DNA of 64,000 bases from Macondimonas sp045864775 (GCA_045864775.1 BTVR01000003.1:1-64000), one strand, 5' to 3'; shown: positions 52,840 through 64,000, counted from the first letter of the stretch. Made by a program: numbers and translations. The notes: generated by a model from the letters alone, not told the origin.

Positions 52840-52850
<11 letters not shown>
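52290..52850 (+). CDS. regA: RegA/PrrA/ActR-type response regulator
   Basis: A 186-residue regulator. The receiver has acidic residues D15-D17, phosphoacceptor D59 (AVLDLRLLEG), VLTGYAS and YYLPKP. A proline-rich linker (~128-142) leads to a Fis-type helix-turn-helix (GNISAAARSLNMHRRTLQRK), the nearly invariant RegA DNA-binding end. It partners the upstream RegB. The tail overlaps the convergent carbonic-anhydrase-like gene by 11 bases. Confidence 0.94.
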
Positions 52851-53376
<526 letters not shown>

Positions 53377-53467
53377 GTCTCACTTTCTCCCTGTGATGGA
53401 CCGTGGCCCGGTGGCCGCGGCGGTGTGCCCAGCATAGTCATGCCGGCGGCTCGGGTAAAATGCGCTG

Positions 53468-54187
53468 ATGCCAGGCCGCCCGCCTTTCTCCTGTGCGCCA
53501 TGTCCGCCCGATGCCTCTGTGTCGAACGGGCTGACACTCGTCCATGATCCCGAGGGCTGGTCATTGAGGGATCCGCAGGGCGCGCTCGGGCCCTTGCGGG
53601 TGGACTTCGCATCCGGCGCGCTCACCTACCGTCGCGCGCGCGGCAAAGACCGTCAACAGGGCCTCGGGCGAGCCGTCGGCAAACCGGCCCCGGAAAAGGC
53701 GCCCACACTGATCGACGCCACGGCCGGGCTCGGCACAGACGCCTTCATGCTGGCGCATCTCGGATGGGAGGTGACGCTGCTGGAACGCTCGCCCGTTCTG
53801 GTGACCTTGCTCGCCGACGGTGTGGCGCGCGGGCGAGGCGACCCCGACGTGGGCGCCATCTGTCGACGCATGAGGGTGTTGCACCGCGAGGCGCAGGCGT
53901 TTCTGGCGGGACTCGGGCCGCAGGAACGGCCGCAGGTCGTCTACCTGGATCCCATGTACCCTGCCGATCCCCGCAGCGCGCTGCCAGGGCGCGAGATGCA
54001 GTATCTGCGCCGCTTGCTGGGCGGCACGCAGCCGGACACCGAGCTGCTGCGCGCTGCCTGCGCCGCCGCCCATCGTCGGGTGGTGGTCAAGCGCCCCGCG
54101 GCCGCCCCTCCGCTGTCCGCCATGGTACCCAGCCACGTCATCCGCATGGGCGCGACGCGCTTCGACGTCTACCTGAGGGCGCCCTGA
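53468..54187 (+). CDS. rsmJ: 16S rRNA m2G1516 methyltransferase
   Basis: A 239-residue rRNA methyltransferase. The N-terminal segment LRVDFASGALTYRRARGKDR with LGRAVG is typical, SAM motif I is IDATAGLGTDAFMLAHLGWE, and the catalytic motif is YLDPMYP. The C-terminus VVVKRPAAAPPL is conserved. It stands alone between convergent and divergent neighbours. The first ~20 residues are Cys/Pro-rich and may not all be translated. Confidence 0.92.
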   Translation: MPGRPPFSCAPCPPDASVSNGLTLVHDPEGWSLRDPQGALGPLRVDFASGALTYRRARGKDRQQGLGRAVGKPAPEKAPTLIDATAGLGTDAFMLAHLGWEVTLLERSPVLVTLLADGVARGRGDPDVGAICRRMRVLHREAQAFLAGLGPQERPQVVYLDPMYPADPRSALPGREMQYLRRLLGGTQPDTELLRAACAAAHRRVVVKRPAAAPPLSAMVPSHVIRMGATRFDVYLRAP

Positions 54188-54238
54188 CCGCAATGCCTGG
54201 GTGTCTGCGACCCGAGTCGCGCCGAGACTCCGGGCGCG

Positions 54239-55102
54239 TCAGAAAATGCGTCCCAGGCTCAGGGTGTAGATGTAGGGATCGGCTTCGACCTTCACCCGCG
54301 CGTTCGAGCCCTGCACGTCTCCCACCACGCCGCCATCGGTCACGACATTGGTGATGCGATTGTCGAAGTCCAGATCGACGCGCATGACGTCGAGGCCCAG
54401 AAACCACTTTTGGGTGAGGTCGATGTCGACGCCGGCCTGCAGGATGCTGCCCCATTCGTCGCTGACCTTCAGATCCGGCGCGGTGCCCGGGTCGGTGCGA
54501 GCGGTCCACAGGCTGGGATCGACCAGGCGCTCGTTGTAGGTGATGGTGTAGGTCGCGCCCGCGCCGAGATAGGGGCGCACACGCCGGTCCGGCAGAAACT
54601 GATAGATCAGCTTGGCATTCAGCGGCGCTGCGGTCACATCGGCGATCTTGCCGTCGAGCGGGCCCACCTGCACGTTGCTCAGGCGCGGAATGCGCACCCG
54701 CACCAGGGGATCTTCCTCGAGGCTGCCCTTGCCCACGTTGTCGAACTTGAGCGTCGGCAAACCGAGAGCCGTCTCGATGGCCCAATGGCGCGTGAGCAGA
54801 TAGCCGATCGTGATCGTGGCGATCTCATCGGGCGCAACGCCGATCCCCGAACCCGCGACCGGCCCGGCTGGCAGGACGGTGCCGAGGATGGGCACGTTCG
54901 TGTCCGTGTCGAAGGTCAACGGGCCCGAGCTCGAATCCGGGTCGAAGCGGCTGACGCCGAACTTGGCGTAAACGTGCCCTTGTTCCAGGGGATTGAGCGC
55001 CGGCTCGGTGAGCCAGCTTCCCGCCTGCCCGGTCAGGGGCAGGGCCAGGAACATCACGAGCCCGGCAAGACGAGCGGTACAGGCCATACGAGTCGTCGTC
55101 AT
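54239..55102 (-). CDS. OmpW-family outer-membrane protein
   Basis: A 287-residue outer-membrane protein. The signal peptide (LAGLVMFLALPLTGQA) precedes OmpW motifs: GHVYAKFGVSRFDPD, ITIGYLLTRHWAIETALG, NAKLIYQFLPDRRVRPYLGAG, TQKWFLGLDVMRVDLD, and the terminal YIYTLSLGRIF with a final Phe. E. coli OmpW is ~210 residues; the extra length lies in loops (~45-70 and ~115-150). Family members form an eight-stranded barrel with a hydrophobic channel. GGGAG lies before the start. The 115 bases upstream, towards glmS, hold its promoter region. Confidence 0.88.
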   Translation of the reverse strand: MTTTRMACTARLAGLVMFLALPLTGQAGSWLTEPALNPLEQGHVYAKFGVSRFDPDSSSGPLTFDTDTNVPILGTVLPAGPVAGSGIGVAPDEIATITIGYLLTRHWAIETALGLPTLKFDNVGKGSLEEDPLVRVRIPRLSNVQVGPLDGKIADVTAAPLNAKLIYQFLPDRRVRPYLGAGATYTITYNERLVDPSLWTARTDPGTAPDLKVSDEWGSILQAGVDIDLTQKWFLGLDVMRVDLDFDNRITNVVTDGGVVGDVQGSNARVKVEADPYIYTLSLGRIF

Positions 55103-55217
55103 CGGTGATCTCCCGCTTTTGAAAACAGATCGTTGCTTGTTATATCGCCGCATTCGATCGACCCATCGGGCCGACCGGTTCCCCACCGCCGCGGCGTTGC
55201 TCCGCCGGCGCACGGCG

Positions 55218-57047
55218 TCACTCGACGGTGACCGACTTGGCCAGATTGCGCGGCCGATCCACGTCGGTTCCCTTGAGCACAGCGACATGATAGGCCAGAA
55301 GCTGCAGCGGCAGCGTGAAGAGCACGGGAGACAGGGTGGACAGCGCCACGGGCAGCGCGAGGACCGTGACCCCCTCGGTCTCGTTGATCCGGGATCCGGC
55401 GCCGGCAAAGACCAACAGTTCGCCGCCCCGCGCGCGGACCTCGTGGAGGTTGGACAGCAGCTTCTCCAGCAGGGCGTTGTTGGGCGCCACCGCGATGACC
55501 GGCACCGCTTCGCTCACCAACGCCAGCGGTCCATGCTTGAGTTCGCCCGCGGCGTAAGCCTCGGCGTGGATGTAGGAAATCTCCTTGAGCTTGAGCGCGC
55601 CTTCCATGGCGATGGGGTATTCCACACCGCGCCCCAGGAACAGCGCATGCTCGCGATGAACGAGCCGCATGGCCAGCGCGGCCACCTCGCTTTCGAGCGC
55701 GAGGACCTGCTCGACTTGCGCGGGCAGGGCGCGCAATTCGGCGACGATGCGCGCGACTTCCTCGGGTGCCAGGTCATGCGCCTGACCGAGGCAGAGCGCG
55801 AGCAGCATCAGCGCCACGAGCTGGGTGGTGAAGGCCTTGGTCGATGCGACGCCGATCTCGGCGCCGGCACGCGTCATCAGCACCCGGTCCGATTCCCGCA
55901 CCAGAGAGCTCTCCGGCACGTTGCAAATCGCCAGTCGACACAGATAGGGCCGCTCGCGACTCATGCGCAGCGCCGCGAGGGTGTCGGCGGTCTCACCGGA
56001 CTGGGACAGGGTGACCAGCAAGGTCCCGGCCGGAACTGCGGGGTGGCGATAGCGGAATTCGCTGGCGATCTCGGCCGTGGCGGGGATCCCGGTCAGCGCC
56101 TCGATCCAATAGCGCGCCACCAGCGCGGCGTGGTAGCTGGTGCCGCACGCGACCAGATGCACGGCGCGCACCTCGGCGAACAGCGCCTCGGCATCCGGCC
56201 CGAACATCTCGGGAAGCACCCGCCCGTGGGTCATGCGCCCTTCCAGGGTTTCAGCCAGCACGCGCGGCTGCTCGTGGATTTCCTTCAGCATGAAATGGCG
56301 GTAAGGACCGCGATCGAGACTTTCCTGCGTCAATTGCGAAAGATGGATGGGACGATCCACGGTACGCCCGGCGCGATCGGTGATGCGCACACCGGTGCGG
56401 CGGATCTCGGCGACGTCACCCTCGGCGAGATAGCGGAACTGCTGCGTCACGGGCAGGAGCGCGGCAGCGTCGGAAGCCACGAAGTGTTCCTCGATCCCGA
56501 CGCCGATCACCAGCGGGCTACCCGCCCGCGCGGCCACGATGCGGTCCGGCGCCTGACGATCGATGACCGCAATGGCATAGGCGCCGCGCAACCGACCGAG
56601 ACAGCTGCGCACCGCCGTCGCCAGATCCGCTTGCTCGGCGAGTGCGTGGCCGATCAGGTGCGCGATCAGCTCGGAATCGGTCTCGGAGACGATGACGTCG
56701 CCCCGGGCGGCCAGCTCGGCCCGCAGTTCGGCATGGTTTTCGATGATGCCGTTGTGCACGACCGCCACCCGATCGCCGGCGATGTGGGGATGGGCGTTGC
56801 GTTCGCTGGGCGCGCCATGCGTCGCCCACCGCGTATGCGCGAGCCCGAGCGCGCCGTGGAGCGGGGCTGCATCCAGCGCCCTGGCCAGCATTTCGACCTT
56901 GCCGACGGTCCGCACCCGATCCAGTCCCGCGGATCCCAGCACCACGATACCGGCGGAATCGTAGCCGCGATACTCGAGCCGCCGCAGTCCTTCGAGCAGG
57001 ATGGGGGTGACGTTGCGTTGCGCAATAGCGCCCACGATGCCGCACAT
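55218..57047 (-). CDS. glmS: Glutamine-fructose-6-phosphate aminotransferase (isomerizing)
   Basis: A 609-residue enzyme that makes glucosamine 6-phosphate for peptidoglycan and LPS. The glutaminase domain begins CGIVGAIAQRNVTPILLEGL with nucleophile Cys2. Two SIS domains follow (VACGTSYHAALVARYWIEAL, TLSQSGETADTLAALR, ISYIHAEAYAAGELKHGPLAL) and the protein ends in LAKSVTVE, the conserved active-site tail. It starts three bases after folK. I see no glmS ribozyme, as expected outside Gram-positives. Confidence 0.97.
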   Translation of the reverse strand: MCGIVGAIAQRNVTPILLEGLRRLEYRGYDSAGIVVLGSAGLDRVRTVGKVEMLARALDAAPLHGALGLAHTRWATHGAPSERNAHPHIAGDRVAVVHNGIIENHAELRAELAARGDVIVSETDSELIAHLIGHALAEQADLATAVRSCLGRLRGAYAIAVIDRQAPDRIVAARAGSPLVIGVGIEEHFVASDAAALLPVTQQFRYLAEGDVAEIRRTGVRITDRAGRTVDRPIHLSQLTQESLDRGPYRHFMLKEIHEQPRVLAETLEGRMTHGRVLPEMFGPDAEALFAEVRAVHLVACGTSYHAALVARYWIEALTGIPATAEIASEFRYRHPAVPAGTLLVTLSQSGETADTLAALRMSRERPYLCRLAICNVPESSLVRESDRVLMTRAGAEIGVASTKAFTTQLVALMLLALCLGQAHDLAPEEVARIVAELRALPAQVEQVLALESEVAALAMRLVHREHALFLGRGVEYPIAMEGALKLKEISYIHAEAYAAGELKHGPLALVSEAVPVIAVAPNNALLEKLLSNLHEVRARGGELLVFAGAGSRINETEGVTVLALPVALSTLSPVLFTLPLQLLAYHVAVLKGTDVDRPRNLAKSVTVE

Positions 57048-57050
57048 GGT

Positions 57051-57575
57051 TCAGGGTCCCTTTGCAAAAGCGGGGGTTGAGGCGGCATCCAGCGGCGCGA
57101 CGAGCGTCAAATCCGGACCCGGTCGCAACCGGTCCCAGAGCGCACGATAGCTTTCGCCGCAGACCGGGTGCACCGCGTCGGGGACGAGATCCGCCAAGGG
57201 CTTGAGAACGAAGCCATAGCGCAGGATGTCGGACCGCGGCAGACGCAATCCCGCCTCCTCGCCGACCCGGTCACCGAAGAGAATGATGTCGAGATCCAGC
57301 GTGCGAGCGGCAAACCGTGCCTCGCGGCGAGTGCGTCCGAAATCCCGCTCGACAGCGCGCAGAAATGCGCTGACCTCCCTCAGTGGCTCGGTGGTCGTGA
57401 ACCCCACCACCAGATTCAGGAACGGATCGCCGTCGAAGCCGACGGCCTCGCATTGATAGACAGGCGACACGCGCAACGGGCCAAAGCGCGCTGCCAACCG
57501 GGGCAGGGCCGCGCACAGATTCGGACGCGGCTCGATGTTGCTGCCCAGTCCGACAAAGACCTCAGTCGGGATCAT
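57051..57575 (-). CDS. folK: 6-hydroxymethyl-dihydropterin pyrophosphokinase
   Basis: A 174-residue folate-pathway kinase. The start VFVGLGSNIEPRPNL and the catalytic core RFAARTLDLDIILFGD, with LRLPRSDILRYGFVLKPLAD, match HPPK. It transfers pyrophosphate from ATP to the pterin made by FolB, whose gene it overlaps by 14 bases. Ends in a short Ala/Pro-rich tail. Confidence 0.94.
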   Translation of the reverse strand: MIPTEVFVGLGSNIEPRPNLCAALPRLAARFGPLRVSPVYQCEAVGFDGDPFLNLVVGFTTTEPLREVSAFLRAVERDFGRTRREARFAARTLDLDIILFGDRVGEEAGLRLPRSDILRYGFVLKPLADLVPDAVHPVCGESYRALWDRLRPGPDLTLVAPLDAASTPAFAKGP

Positions 57576-57954
57576 GGCGCTCCGATGAGGCCGCCGGAGA
57601 CGGACGCCGGCCGCGCTCGATGATCACCCCCACATCGCGCGCACCGCGCACGGCGCCGGTCTTGTTGATGCGCACCCGCACCCAGTCCACGCGGAATTCC
57701 CGCCGCACCAGTTCGGCGATGCGTTCAGCCAATGTCTCCACGAGCTGGAAGCGGCTTTCCTCGACAAAGCCGGTCAGCCGACGGGCCACCGCCTTGTAGT
57801 CCAGCGCATCGGCGAGCGCGTCGGTGCGAGCGGCGCAGGCGACATCACAGGCCATGTCGAGGTCGATGGCAATGACCTGACGCAGCCGGCGCTCCCATTC
57901 AAAGACGCCGATGATCGCCGGAATGCGCAAGTCGCGCAGATAAACGATGTCCAC
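57562..57954 (-). CDS. folB: Dihydroneopterin aldolase
   Basis: A 130-residue aldolase that converts dihydroneopterin to hydroxymethyl-dihydropterin. The GTG start gives MDIVYLRDLRIPAIIGVFEWER, and conserved parts are DLDMACDVA, DALDYKAVARRLTGFVEES and LVETLAERIAELV with the catalytic Glu/Tyr/Lys set (RINKTGAVRGA). Earlier in-frame starts would run toward the tsaD gene and add a non-homologous tail. It lies between tsaD and folK on the same strand. Confidence 0.93.
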   Translation of the reverse strand: MDIVYLRDLRIPAIIGVFEWERRLRQVIAIDLDMACDVACAARTDALADALDYKAVARRLTGFVEESRFQLVETLAERIAELVRREFRVDWVRVRINKTGAVRGARDVGVIIERGRRPSPAASSERHDPD

Positions 57955-57995
57955 TGAGGTTTCCACCAGAGGCCGAGCTTGGGCGAAGCGGCATT

Positions 57996-59021
57996 TTAAC
58001 CATAGCGTCGTGCGGGTGGTTGCAGCGTGTCGATCGGCCATCGGGCCCGGACCGGTGTGGCGCCGCATTCGCCGCTGCGCAACCGGTGGAAGCCAGCCAA
58101 GGCGATCATGGCGCCGTTGTCCGTACAGAAAGCCGGCCGCGGGTAATGAACCTCGGCGCCCATACAGCCTCCCATCGCGCTGAGCGCTTCGCGCAGACGA
58201 CGATTGGCGCCCACGCCGCCCGCCACCACCAGCCGCCGCAAGCCCGTCTGGTGCAGCGCGCGCCGGCACTTCTCCGTCAGCACGCTCACCGCGGCCTCTT
58301 CGAAGCCCCGCGCGAGGTCGGCGCGGGTCTGTTCATCCGGATCGGCACCCGCCTCGCGCGCCGCATAGAGCACGGCCGTCTTCAGGCCGCTGAAGCTGAA
58401 ATCAAGACCGGGACGGTCGAGCATCGGGCGCGGAAATCGGAAACGGTCGGGGACGCCGGATTCGGCCAACGCCGCCAGCGCAGGGCCACCGGGATAGGGC
58501 AGCCCCAGGAGCTTGGCGACCTTGTCGAACGCCTCGCCCGCAGCGTCGTCGATCGATTCGCCCAGAATGCGATAGCGCCCGACCGATTCGACGGCCACCA
58601 GCAGCGTGTGTCCGCCCGATACCAGAAGAGCCAGCACCGGAAACGCCGGCGCCTCAGGCTCGAGCCAAGGCGCCAGGAGATGACCCTCCAGATGATGCAC
58701 GCCGACACAGGGCACGTCCCAGGCCAGCGCCAGGGACTGGGCCAGCGTCGCGCCGACCAGCAGGGCGCCGACGAGGCCGGGGCCGGCCGTGTAGGCAATC
58801 CCGTCGATCGCGTGGGCCGAATCCGCCTCCTGCAGGACTCGCCGGACCAGCGGCAGCAGCTTGCGGATGTGATCCCGAGAAGCGAGCTCCGGCACCACGC
58901 CGCCATACGGCGCATGCAGCGCAATCTGGCTGTGCAGGACGTGAGCCAGCAACCCCCGCTGCCCGTCGTATACCGCGACTGCGCTTTCGTCACAGGAGGT
59001 TTCGATGCCCAACACCCGCAT
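57996..59021 (-). CDS. tsaD: tRNA N6-threonylcarbamoyltransferase subunit TsaD
   Basis: A 341-residue ASKHA-fold protein that transfers threonylcarbamoyl to A37 of tRNA. Markers are VLGIETSCDESAVAVYD, the metal-binding HHLEGHLLAPWL, VSGGHTLLVAVESVGRYRIL, DDAAGEAFDKVAKLLGLPYPGG and VVAGGVGANRRLREAL, ending with FCTDNGAMIA. It is divergent from rpsU, the classic arrangement. TsaC is encoded at 31687-32274. Confidence 0.97.
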   Translation of the reverse strand: MRVLGIETSCDESAVAVYDGQRGLLAHVLHSQIALHAPYGGVVPELASRDHIRKLLPLVRRVLQEADSAHAIDGIAYTAGPGLVGALLVGATLAQSLALAWDVPCVGVHHLEGHLLAPWLEPEAPAFPVLALLVSGGHTLLVAVESVGRYRILGESIDDAAGEAFDKVAKLLGLPYPGGPALAALAESGVPDRFRFPRPMLDRPGLDFSFSGLKTAVLYAAREAGADPDEQTRADLARGFEEAAVSVLTEKCRRALHQTGLRRLVVAGGVGANRRLREALSAMGGCMGAEVHYPRPAFCTDNGAMIALAGFHRLRSGECGATPVRARWPIDTLQPPARRYG

Positions 59022-59157
59022 GGGGATTCGCGATCTACGATGGCCGGATGAACTGGCAATTGTAATTCAAAGCGAATAGAATTTTCCGTCTTGCCGGCCC
59101 GCGGATGACACGCGCGGCCCGGTTGCGTGGTTCCAACGATCAGCCGAGTGAGATTGC

Positions 59158-59373
59158 ATGCCAAGCGTTCGCGTCAAGGAAAACGAGTATTTCGATGCCG
59201 CTCTGCGGCGGTTCAAGCGGGCCTGTGAAAAGGCCGGCGTGCTGACGGAAGTCCGTCGCCGCGAGTTCTACGAAAAACCCACGCAAGAACGCACGCGCCG
59301 CAAGGCCGCCGCCGTGAAGCGCCACGCCAAGCGCCTGATGCGCGACACGCAGCGTCAAAGCCGGCTGTATTGA
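59158..59373 (+). CDS. rpsU: 30S ribosomal protein S21
   Basis: A 71-residue very basic protein with the S21 sequence VRVKENEYFDAALRRFKRAC, EKAGVLTEVRRREFYEKPT and RKAAAVKRHAKRL. It heads the macromolecular-synthesis operon rpsU-yqeY-dnaG-rpoD. A possible promoter with -10 TAGAAT (59077-59082) and a poor -35 lies in the 136-bp gap to tsaD. Confidence 0.97.
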   Translation: MPSVRVKENEYFDAALRRFKRACEKAGVLTEVRRREFYEKPTQERTRRKAAAVKRHAKRLMRDTQRQSRLY

Positions 59374-59393
59374 CCTGCGGCGAAAACACGGCC

Positions 59394-59840
59394 ATGGACC
59401 TGAAGAGTCGGCTGCAGGATGACATCAAGACTGCCATGCGGGGCGGCGACAAGGAAAGGCTGCTGACGCTGCGCATGTTCTCCGCGGCCATCAAGCAGCG
59501 CGAAGTCGATGAGCGCATCGCGCTGGACGACGCGCAAGTGCTGGCGGTGGTCGAGAAGCTGATCAAGCAGCGGCGCGAGGCCGCGACGCAGTACGAGGCC
59601 GGCAACCGCCCCGAACTGGCCGCCAAGGAGCTGGGCGAGGCAGCGCTGCTCCAGTGCTATCTCCCCGATCCGCTTTCCGAGACCGAGCTTGACGCGCTGA
59701 TCAAGGCGGCGCTCGCCGAGCATGGCGCAGTCGGCATCAAGGACATGGGCCGGATCATGGCGAACCTCAAGCCACAGATTCAGGGGCGAGCCGACATGGG
59801 CGCGGTCAGCAGCCGCCTCAAGAGTCTCCTGGGGGGCTGA
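59394..59840 (+). CDS. GatB/YqeY domain protein
   Basis: A 148-residue helical protein related to the tRNA-binding tail of GatB. Family features are LKSRLQDDIKTAMRGGDKER, LRMFSAAIKQREVDER, IKQRREAATQYEAGNRPELA and the end QGRADMGAVSSRLKSLL. YqeY is often inserted between rpsU and dnaG in gammaproteobacteria; its precise role is unknown. The ATG at 59394 lies 20 bases after the rpsU stop. Confidence 0.93.
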   Translation: MDLKSRLQDDIKTAMRGGDKERLLTLRMFSAAIKQREVDERIALDDAQVLAVVEKLIKQRREAATQYEAGNRPELAAKELGEAALLQCYLPDPLSETELDALIKAALAEHGAVGIKDMGRIMANLKPQIQGRADMGAVSSRLKSLLGG

Positions 59841-59886
59841 CCGCTTCGATTCATGCTCCGGCTCGATGGGCGGGGTTAAGACGAGC

Positions 59887-61617
59887 ATGAGCGGACCCAT
59901 TCCTCAGGAATTCATCGACGAGGTCCTGGCGCGCAGCGATCTCGTCGCGCTCATCGAGCGTCGCATCTCCCTCAAAAAAGCGGGGAAGGATTTCACGGCA
60001 CGCTGCCCGTTCCACGACGAAAAGACCCCTTCCTTCACCGTCAGCCCGGACAAACAGTTCTACCACTGCTTCGGTTGCGGCGCCCACGGCAACGCGATCG
60101 GCTTTCTCATGGCCTTCGATCGACTCGAGTTCCGCGACGCGGTGGCCGACCTCGCCGCCGAAGCCGGGCTGACCCTGCCAGCAGGCGGGGAAGCGCCGCC
60201 GGCGCGTCATCTGGAACTGCGCAGCGTCCTCGAGGCGGTGGCCCGGTACTTCCGGCAGCAGCTGCGCGGCGCGGAAAGCGCCATCGACTACCTCAAGTCG
60301 CGCGGACTGAGCGGTTCGACCGCCGCCACCTTTGGTCTCGGTTACGCGCCCGCGCGCTGGGACGCGGTATTGCAGCAGTTCGGGGCCACGCCGGAAAAAC
60401 GCGCCTTGTTGCTGGACTGCGGTCTGATCATTCCCCGCGAGGGAAGCGACAGCGGTTTTTACGACCGGTTCCGCGATCGCATCGTCTTCCCGATCCGGGA
60501 CGGCCGAGGCCATGTCATCGGCTTCGGCGGCCGCGTCCTGGACGACGGCCAGCCCAAATACATCAATTCGCCCGAAACACCGCTGTTCCACAAGGGCCAG
60601 GAGCTCTACGGCCTGTACGAAGCGCGCCAAGCCGGGCGGGACTTGCCTTGGGTGCTGGTGGTCGAGGGCTATATGGATGTGCTGATGCTGGCCGAACACG
60701 GTGTCACCAATGCCGTGGCGGCGCTCGGGACCGCGACGACGTCCGAGCATTTGCGCCGCCTCTTCCGGCACACACGCCGAATCGTGTTCTGTTTCGACGG
60801 CGATGGCGCGGGCCGAGCCGCGGCGGACCGTGCGCTCCAGACCAGCCTCCCCGAGATGCTGGAGGGACGAGAAATCGCCTTCCTGTTCCTGCCGGAGGGG
60901 GAAGATCCCGACTCCTTGGTGCGCCGGGAGGGCCGCGAGGGCTTTCTGGCGCGCGTACAACAGGCGCTTCCCTTGTCTGACTTTCTGCTGCAGCAGTTGA
61001 AGGCGGGACTGAACGTGCATTCGATCGAAGGCCGCACACGTCTACTGGAACGTGGCCGATCGACGTTCAAGAAGATTCCGGAAGGAATCTTCCGCGATCT
61101 CCTGGAGCAAGCGCTTGCCCGGATGGCGGAAGTCGATGTCCGCGAATTTCGCGCGAAGCCAGAGCGGCGCGCATCGACAGCGCTGCGGCCGACCACCGCG
61201 ACGCACACTCAGCCGACGCCGCTGCAACGGCTGGCCGGCCTGATCCTCGCCCACCCGTCCGCCGCGACATGGATAGACCCTGCCATTCCAGCCCTGTTGC
61301 GCGCCCAGGGCGACGCTCCCGAATGGTTACTCACCCTCGTTGAACTTGCACGCGATCGACCCCATCTAACCAGCGGAGGCCTCCTCGAACGCTTCCGCTC
61401 CGATCCGGCCGAGCCCATGCTGGCCGAATTGTTGGCGTGGCAACCGGAACGAACGGACGAAGGTTCGGCTCGAGAATGTAGCGACATCTGTCGATACTTG
61501 TTGGTACAAGCCTCGAAGGCCGAAGTCGATGCATTGCTCGCCAAGGCCGCCACGGAGGAACTGGGCGGGAGCGAGAAGGAACGGCTGCGCTTCCTGCTGA
61601 CGCGCCGCGAGACATGA
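59887..61617 (+). CDS. dnaG: DNA primase
   Basis: A 576-residue primase that lays RNA primers for replication. The zinc ribbon uses C40, H43, C61 and C64 (ARCPFHDEK, HCFGCGAHG). The TOPRIM core includes VVEGYMDVLMLAEHG, LGTATTSEHL and FDGDGAGRAAADRAL. A C-terminal helicase-binding helical domain spans ~430-576. Its stop lies 78 bases before the rpoD start, a gap that contains a TATAAT. Confidence 0.96.
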   Translation: MSGPIPQEFIDEVLARSDLVALIERRISLKKAGKDFTARCPFHDEKTPSFTVSPDKQFYHCFGCGAHGNAIGFLMAFDRLEFRDAVADLAAEAGLTLPAGGEAPPARHLELRSVLEAVARYFRQQLRGAESAIDYLKSRGLSGSTAATFGLGYAPARWDAVLQQFGATPEKRALLLDCGLIIPREGSDSGFYDRFRDRIVFPIRDGRGHVIGFGGRVLDDGQPKYINSPETPLFHKGQELYGLYEARQAGRDLPWVLVVEGYMDVLMLAEHGVTNAVAALGTATTSEHLRRLFRHTRRIVFCFDGDGAGRAAADRALQTSLPEMLEGREIAFLFLPEGEDPDSLVRREGREGFLARVQQALPLSDFLLQQLKAGLNVHSIEGRTRLLERGRSTFKKIPEGIFRDLLEQALARMAEVDVREFRAKPERRASTALRPTTATHTQPTPLQRLAGLILAHPSAATWIDPAIPALLRAQGDAPEWLLTLVELARDRPHLTSGGLLERFRSDPAEPMLAELLAWQPERTDEGSARECSDICRYLLVQASKAEVDALLAKAATEELGGSEKERLRFLLTRRET

Positions 61618-61647
61618 GTTCATGGGCCCGATCAAGGCGATGTGTTG

Positions 61648-61653
61648 TATAAT
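61648..61653 (+). promoter_or_regulatory. Candidate -10 box of an internal rpoD promoter
   Basis: TATAAT lies 42 bases before the rpoD start in the dnaG-rpoD gap, preceded by TG. No good -35 match is found at standard spacing. Internal rpoD promoters, often heat-responsive, are known at this place in other bacteria, so the site is plausible but unproven. Confidence 0.45.
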
Positions 61654-61695
61654 GGGGCGTTTAGCTGTGCCCCCTTCCTGAGGTTGACCCGCCGT

Positions 61696-63543
<1,848 letters not shown>

Positions 63544-63668
63544 GTCGAATCGAGGGCCTCATCTCGCCCGGGATCCCTCTCTCGGGGCCTTCGGGGCGCG
63601 CGGCGAGCGCACACCGCTACGGCGCATGCGACGGCGGCCCTGTGTCGCCGCCACCATCCATGTTCACA

Positions 63669-63745
<77 letters not shown>

Positions 63746-64000
63746 CGTTCGGCCGCGGGCGCCTTCAATGACGAAGCGACGGGAGCGGGTCCGCGCCGTG
63801 CCACCCCAGGCGGCACCACCGGCGCCGAATCGGTTTGCGACGCCGAAAGATGCCCCCGCGCGTCCATTCGATTGCTCCACCGGCGGGCGACGCCCGGCCA
63901 ACCCCGATGGCCCACATCACCGACAGCAAACCAGCCATTCGATCGCGTCTATCGCGGCGGGGGCCAAGGACGGGTCACCACCGGCTTTGGCAGGCCGTGC
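63746..64000. other. Right-end stretch without a supported gene
   Basis: The 255 bases after the CAU tRNA are GC-rich. Short open frames exist on both strands but have Arg/Pro/Ala-rich composition, poor start sites and no recognisable motif. A gene beginning or ending beyond position 64000 cannot be excluded. Confidence 0.5.

Noticed and set aside
55103..55217. glmS-type ribozyme or other riboswitch near glmS
   Set aside because: glmS follows folK by three bases, so there is no leader to hold one, and its 3' side shows no such structure.
63769..64000. An open plus-strand frame running off the right edge
   Set aside because: It is Arg/Pro/Ala-rich, has no Shine-Dalgarno site and no motif; it cannot be told from random GC-rich sequence.

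Overview
The window is a chromosomal segment of a GC-rich gammaproteobacterium. The evidence is conserved gene order as well as family membership: tRNA-Tyr/Gly/Thr upstream of tuf; argH diverging from an AlgZ/FimS-AlgR pair followed by hemC-hemD-hemX-hemY; def-fmt-rsmB next to LysM-dprA-smg-topA-tsaC-hemF; rhodanese-grx-secB-gpsA; and tsaD diverging from rpsU-yqeY-dnaG-rpoD with a CAU tRNA behind it. I cannot assign a genus. A RegB/RegA-type redox pair, a light/B12-type MerR regulator and urea-uptake genes suggest a metabolically versatile environmental bacterium.

Layout. 1-6.4 kb: the 5' end of tuf, three tRNAs with their own promoter, a complete RND efflux operon (periplasmic adaptor, inner-membrane pump, TolC-like channel), then a fourth tRNA (Thr-UGU), all on the minus strand. 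In related bacteria the four tRNAs are contiguous, so the efflux operon splits the set. 6.4-13.8 kb: a MerR regulator with the residues of the CarH/LitR adenosylcobalamin photoreceptors, a HAD phosphatase, and a five-gene minus-strand operon (FAD oxidoreductase, DUF1365, CFA-synthase-like methyltransferase, MFS transporter, DUF3833 lipoprotein). The operon promoter has a perfect -35 box and a TGTACA repeat with an 11-bp period across its -10 box. I regard this as the most interesting system here: a predicted light- or B12-controlled lipid-modification module. 13.8-22.8 kb: an unknown outer-membrane protein coupled to purU, haem biosynthesis, AlgZR-like sensor and regulator, and argH. 22.8-35.8 kb: housekeeping genes for translation start, DNA uptake, topoisomerase, tRNA modification and haem (hemF), then OxyR, an orphan methyltransferase and a YjdF-like membrane protein.

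36.0-41.7 kb: urtB-urtC-urtD-urtE of a urea ABC transporter, preceded by a chimeric ORF that joins the first ~77 residues of a sensor kinase in frame to the last ~130 residues of UrtA, itself coupled to an OmpR-type response regulator. This looks like a deletion junction (or an assembly chimera) that removed the kinase core, most of urtA and the normal urt promoter. 41.9-44.8 kb: an unrecognised secreted protein with a strong terminator, an RRM RNA-binding protein whose leader carries a terminator-like attenuator just before the start codon, and a class-1B-like dihydroorotate dehydrogenase without a PyrK partner nearby. 44.9-57.9 kb: envelope, redox, cell-division and folate genes, RegB/RegA, OmpW and glmS. 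58.0-64.0 kb: tsaD and the macromolecular-synthesis operon.

Most long antisense ORFs are GC-driven shadows and were left out. No insertion sequence, prophage, integrase, CRISPR array or rRNA gene was seen.
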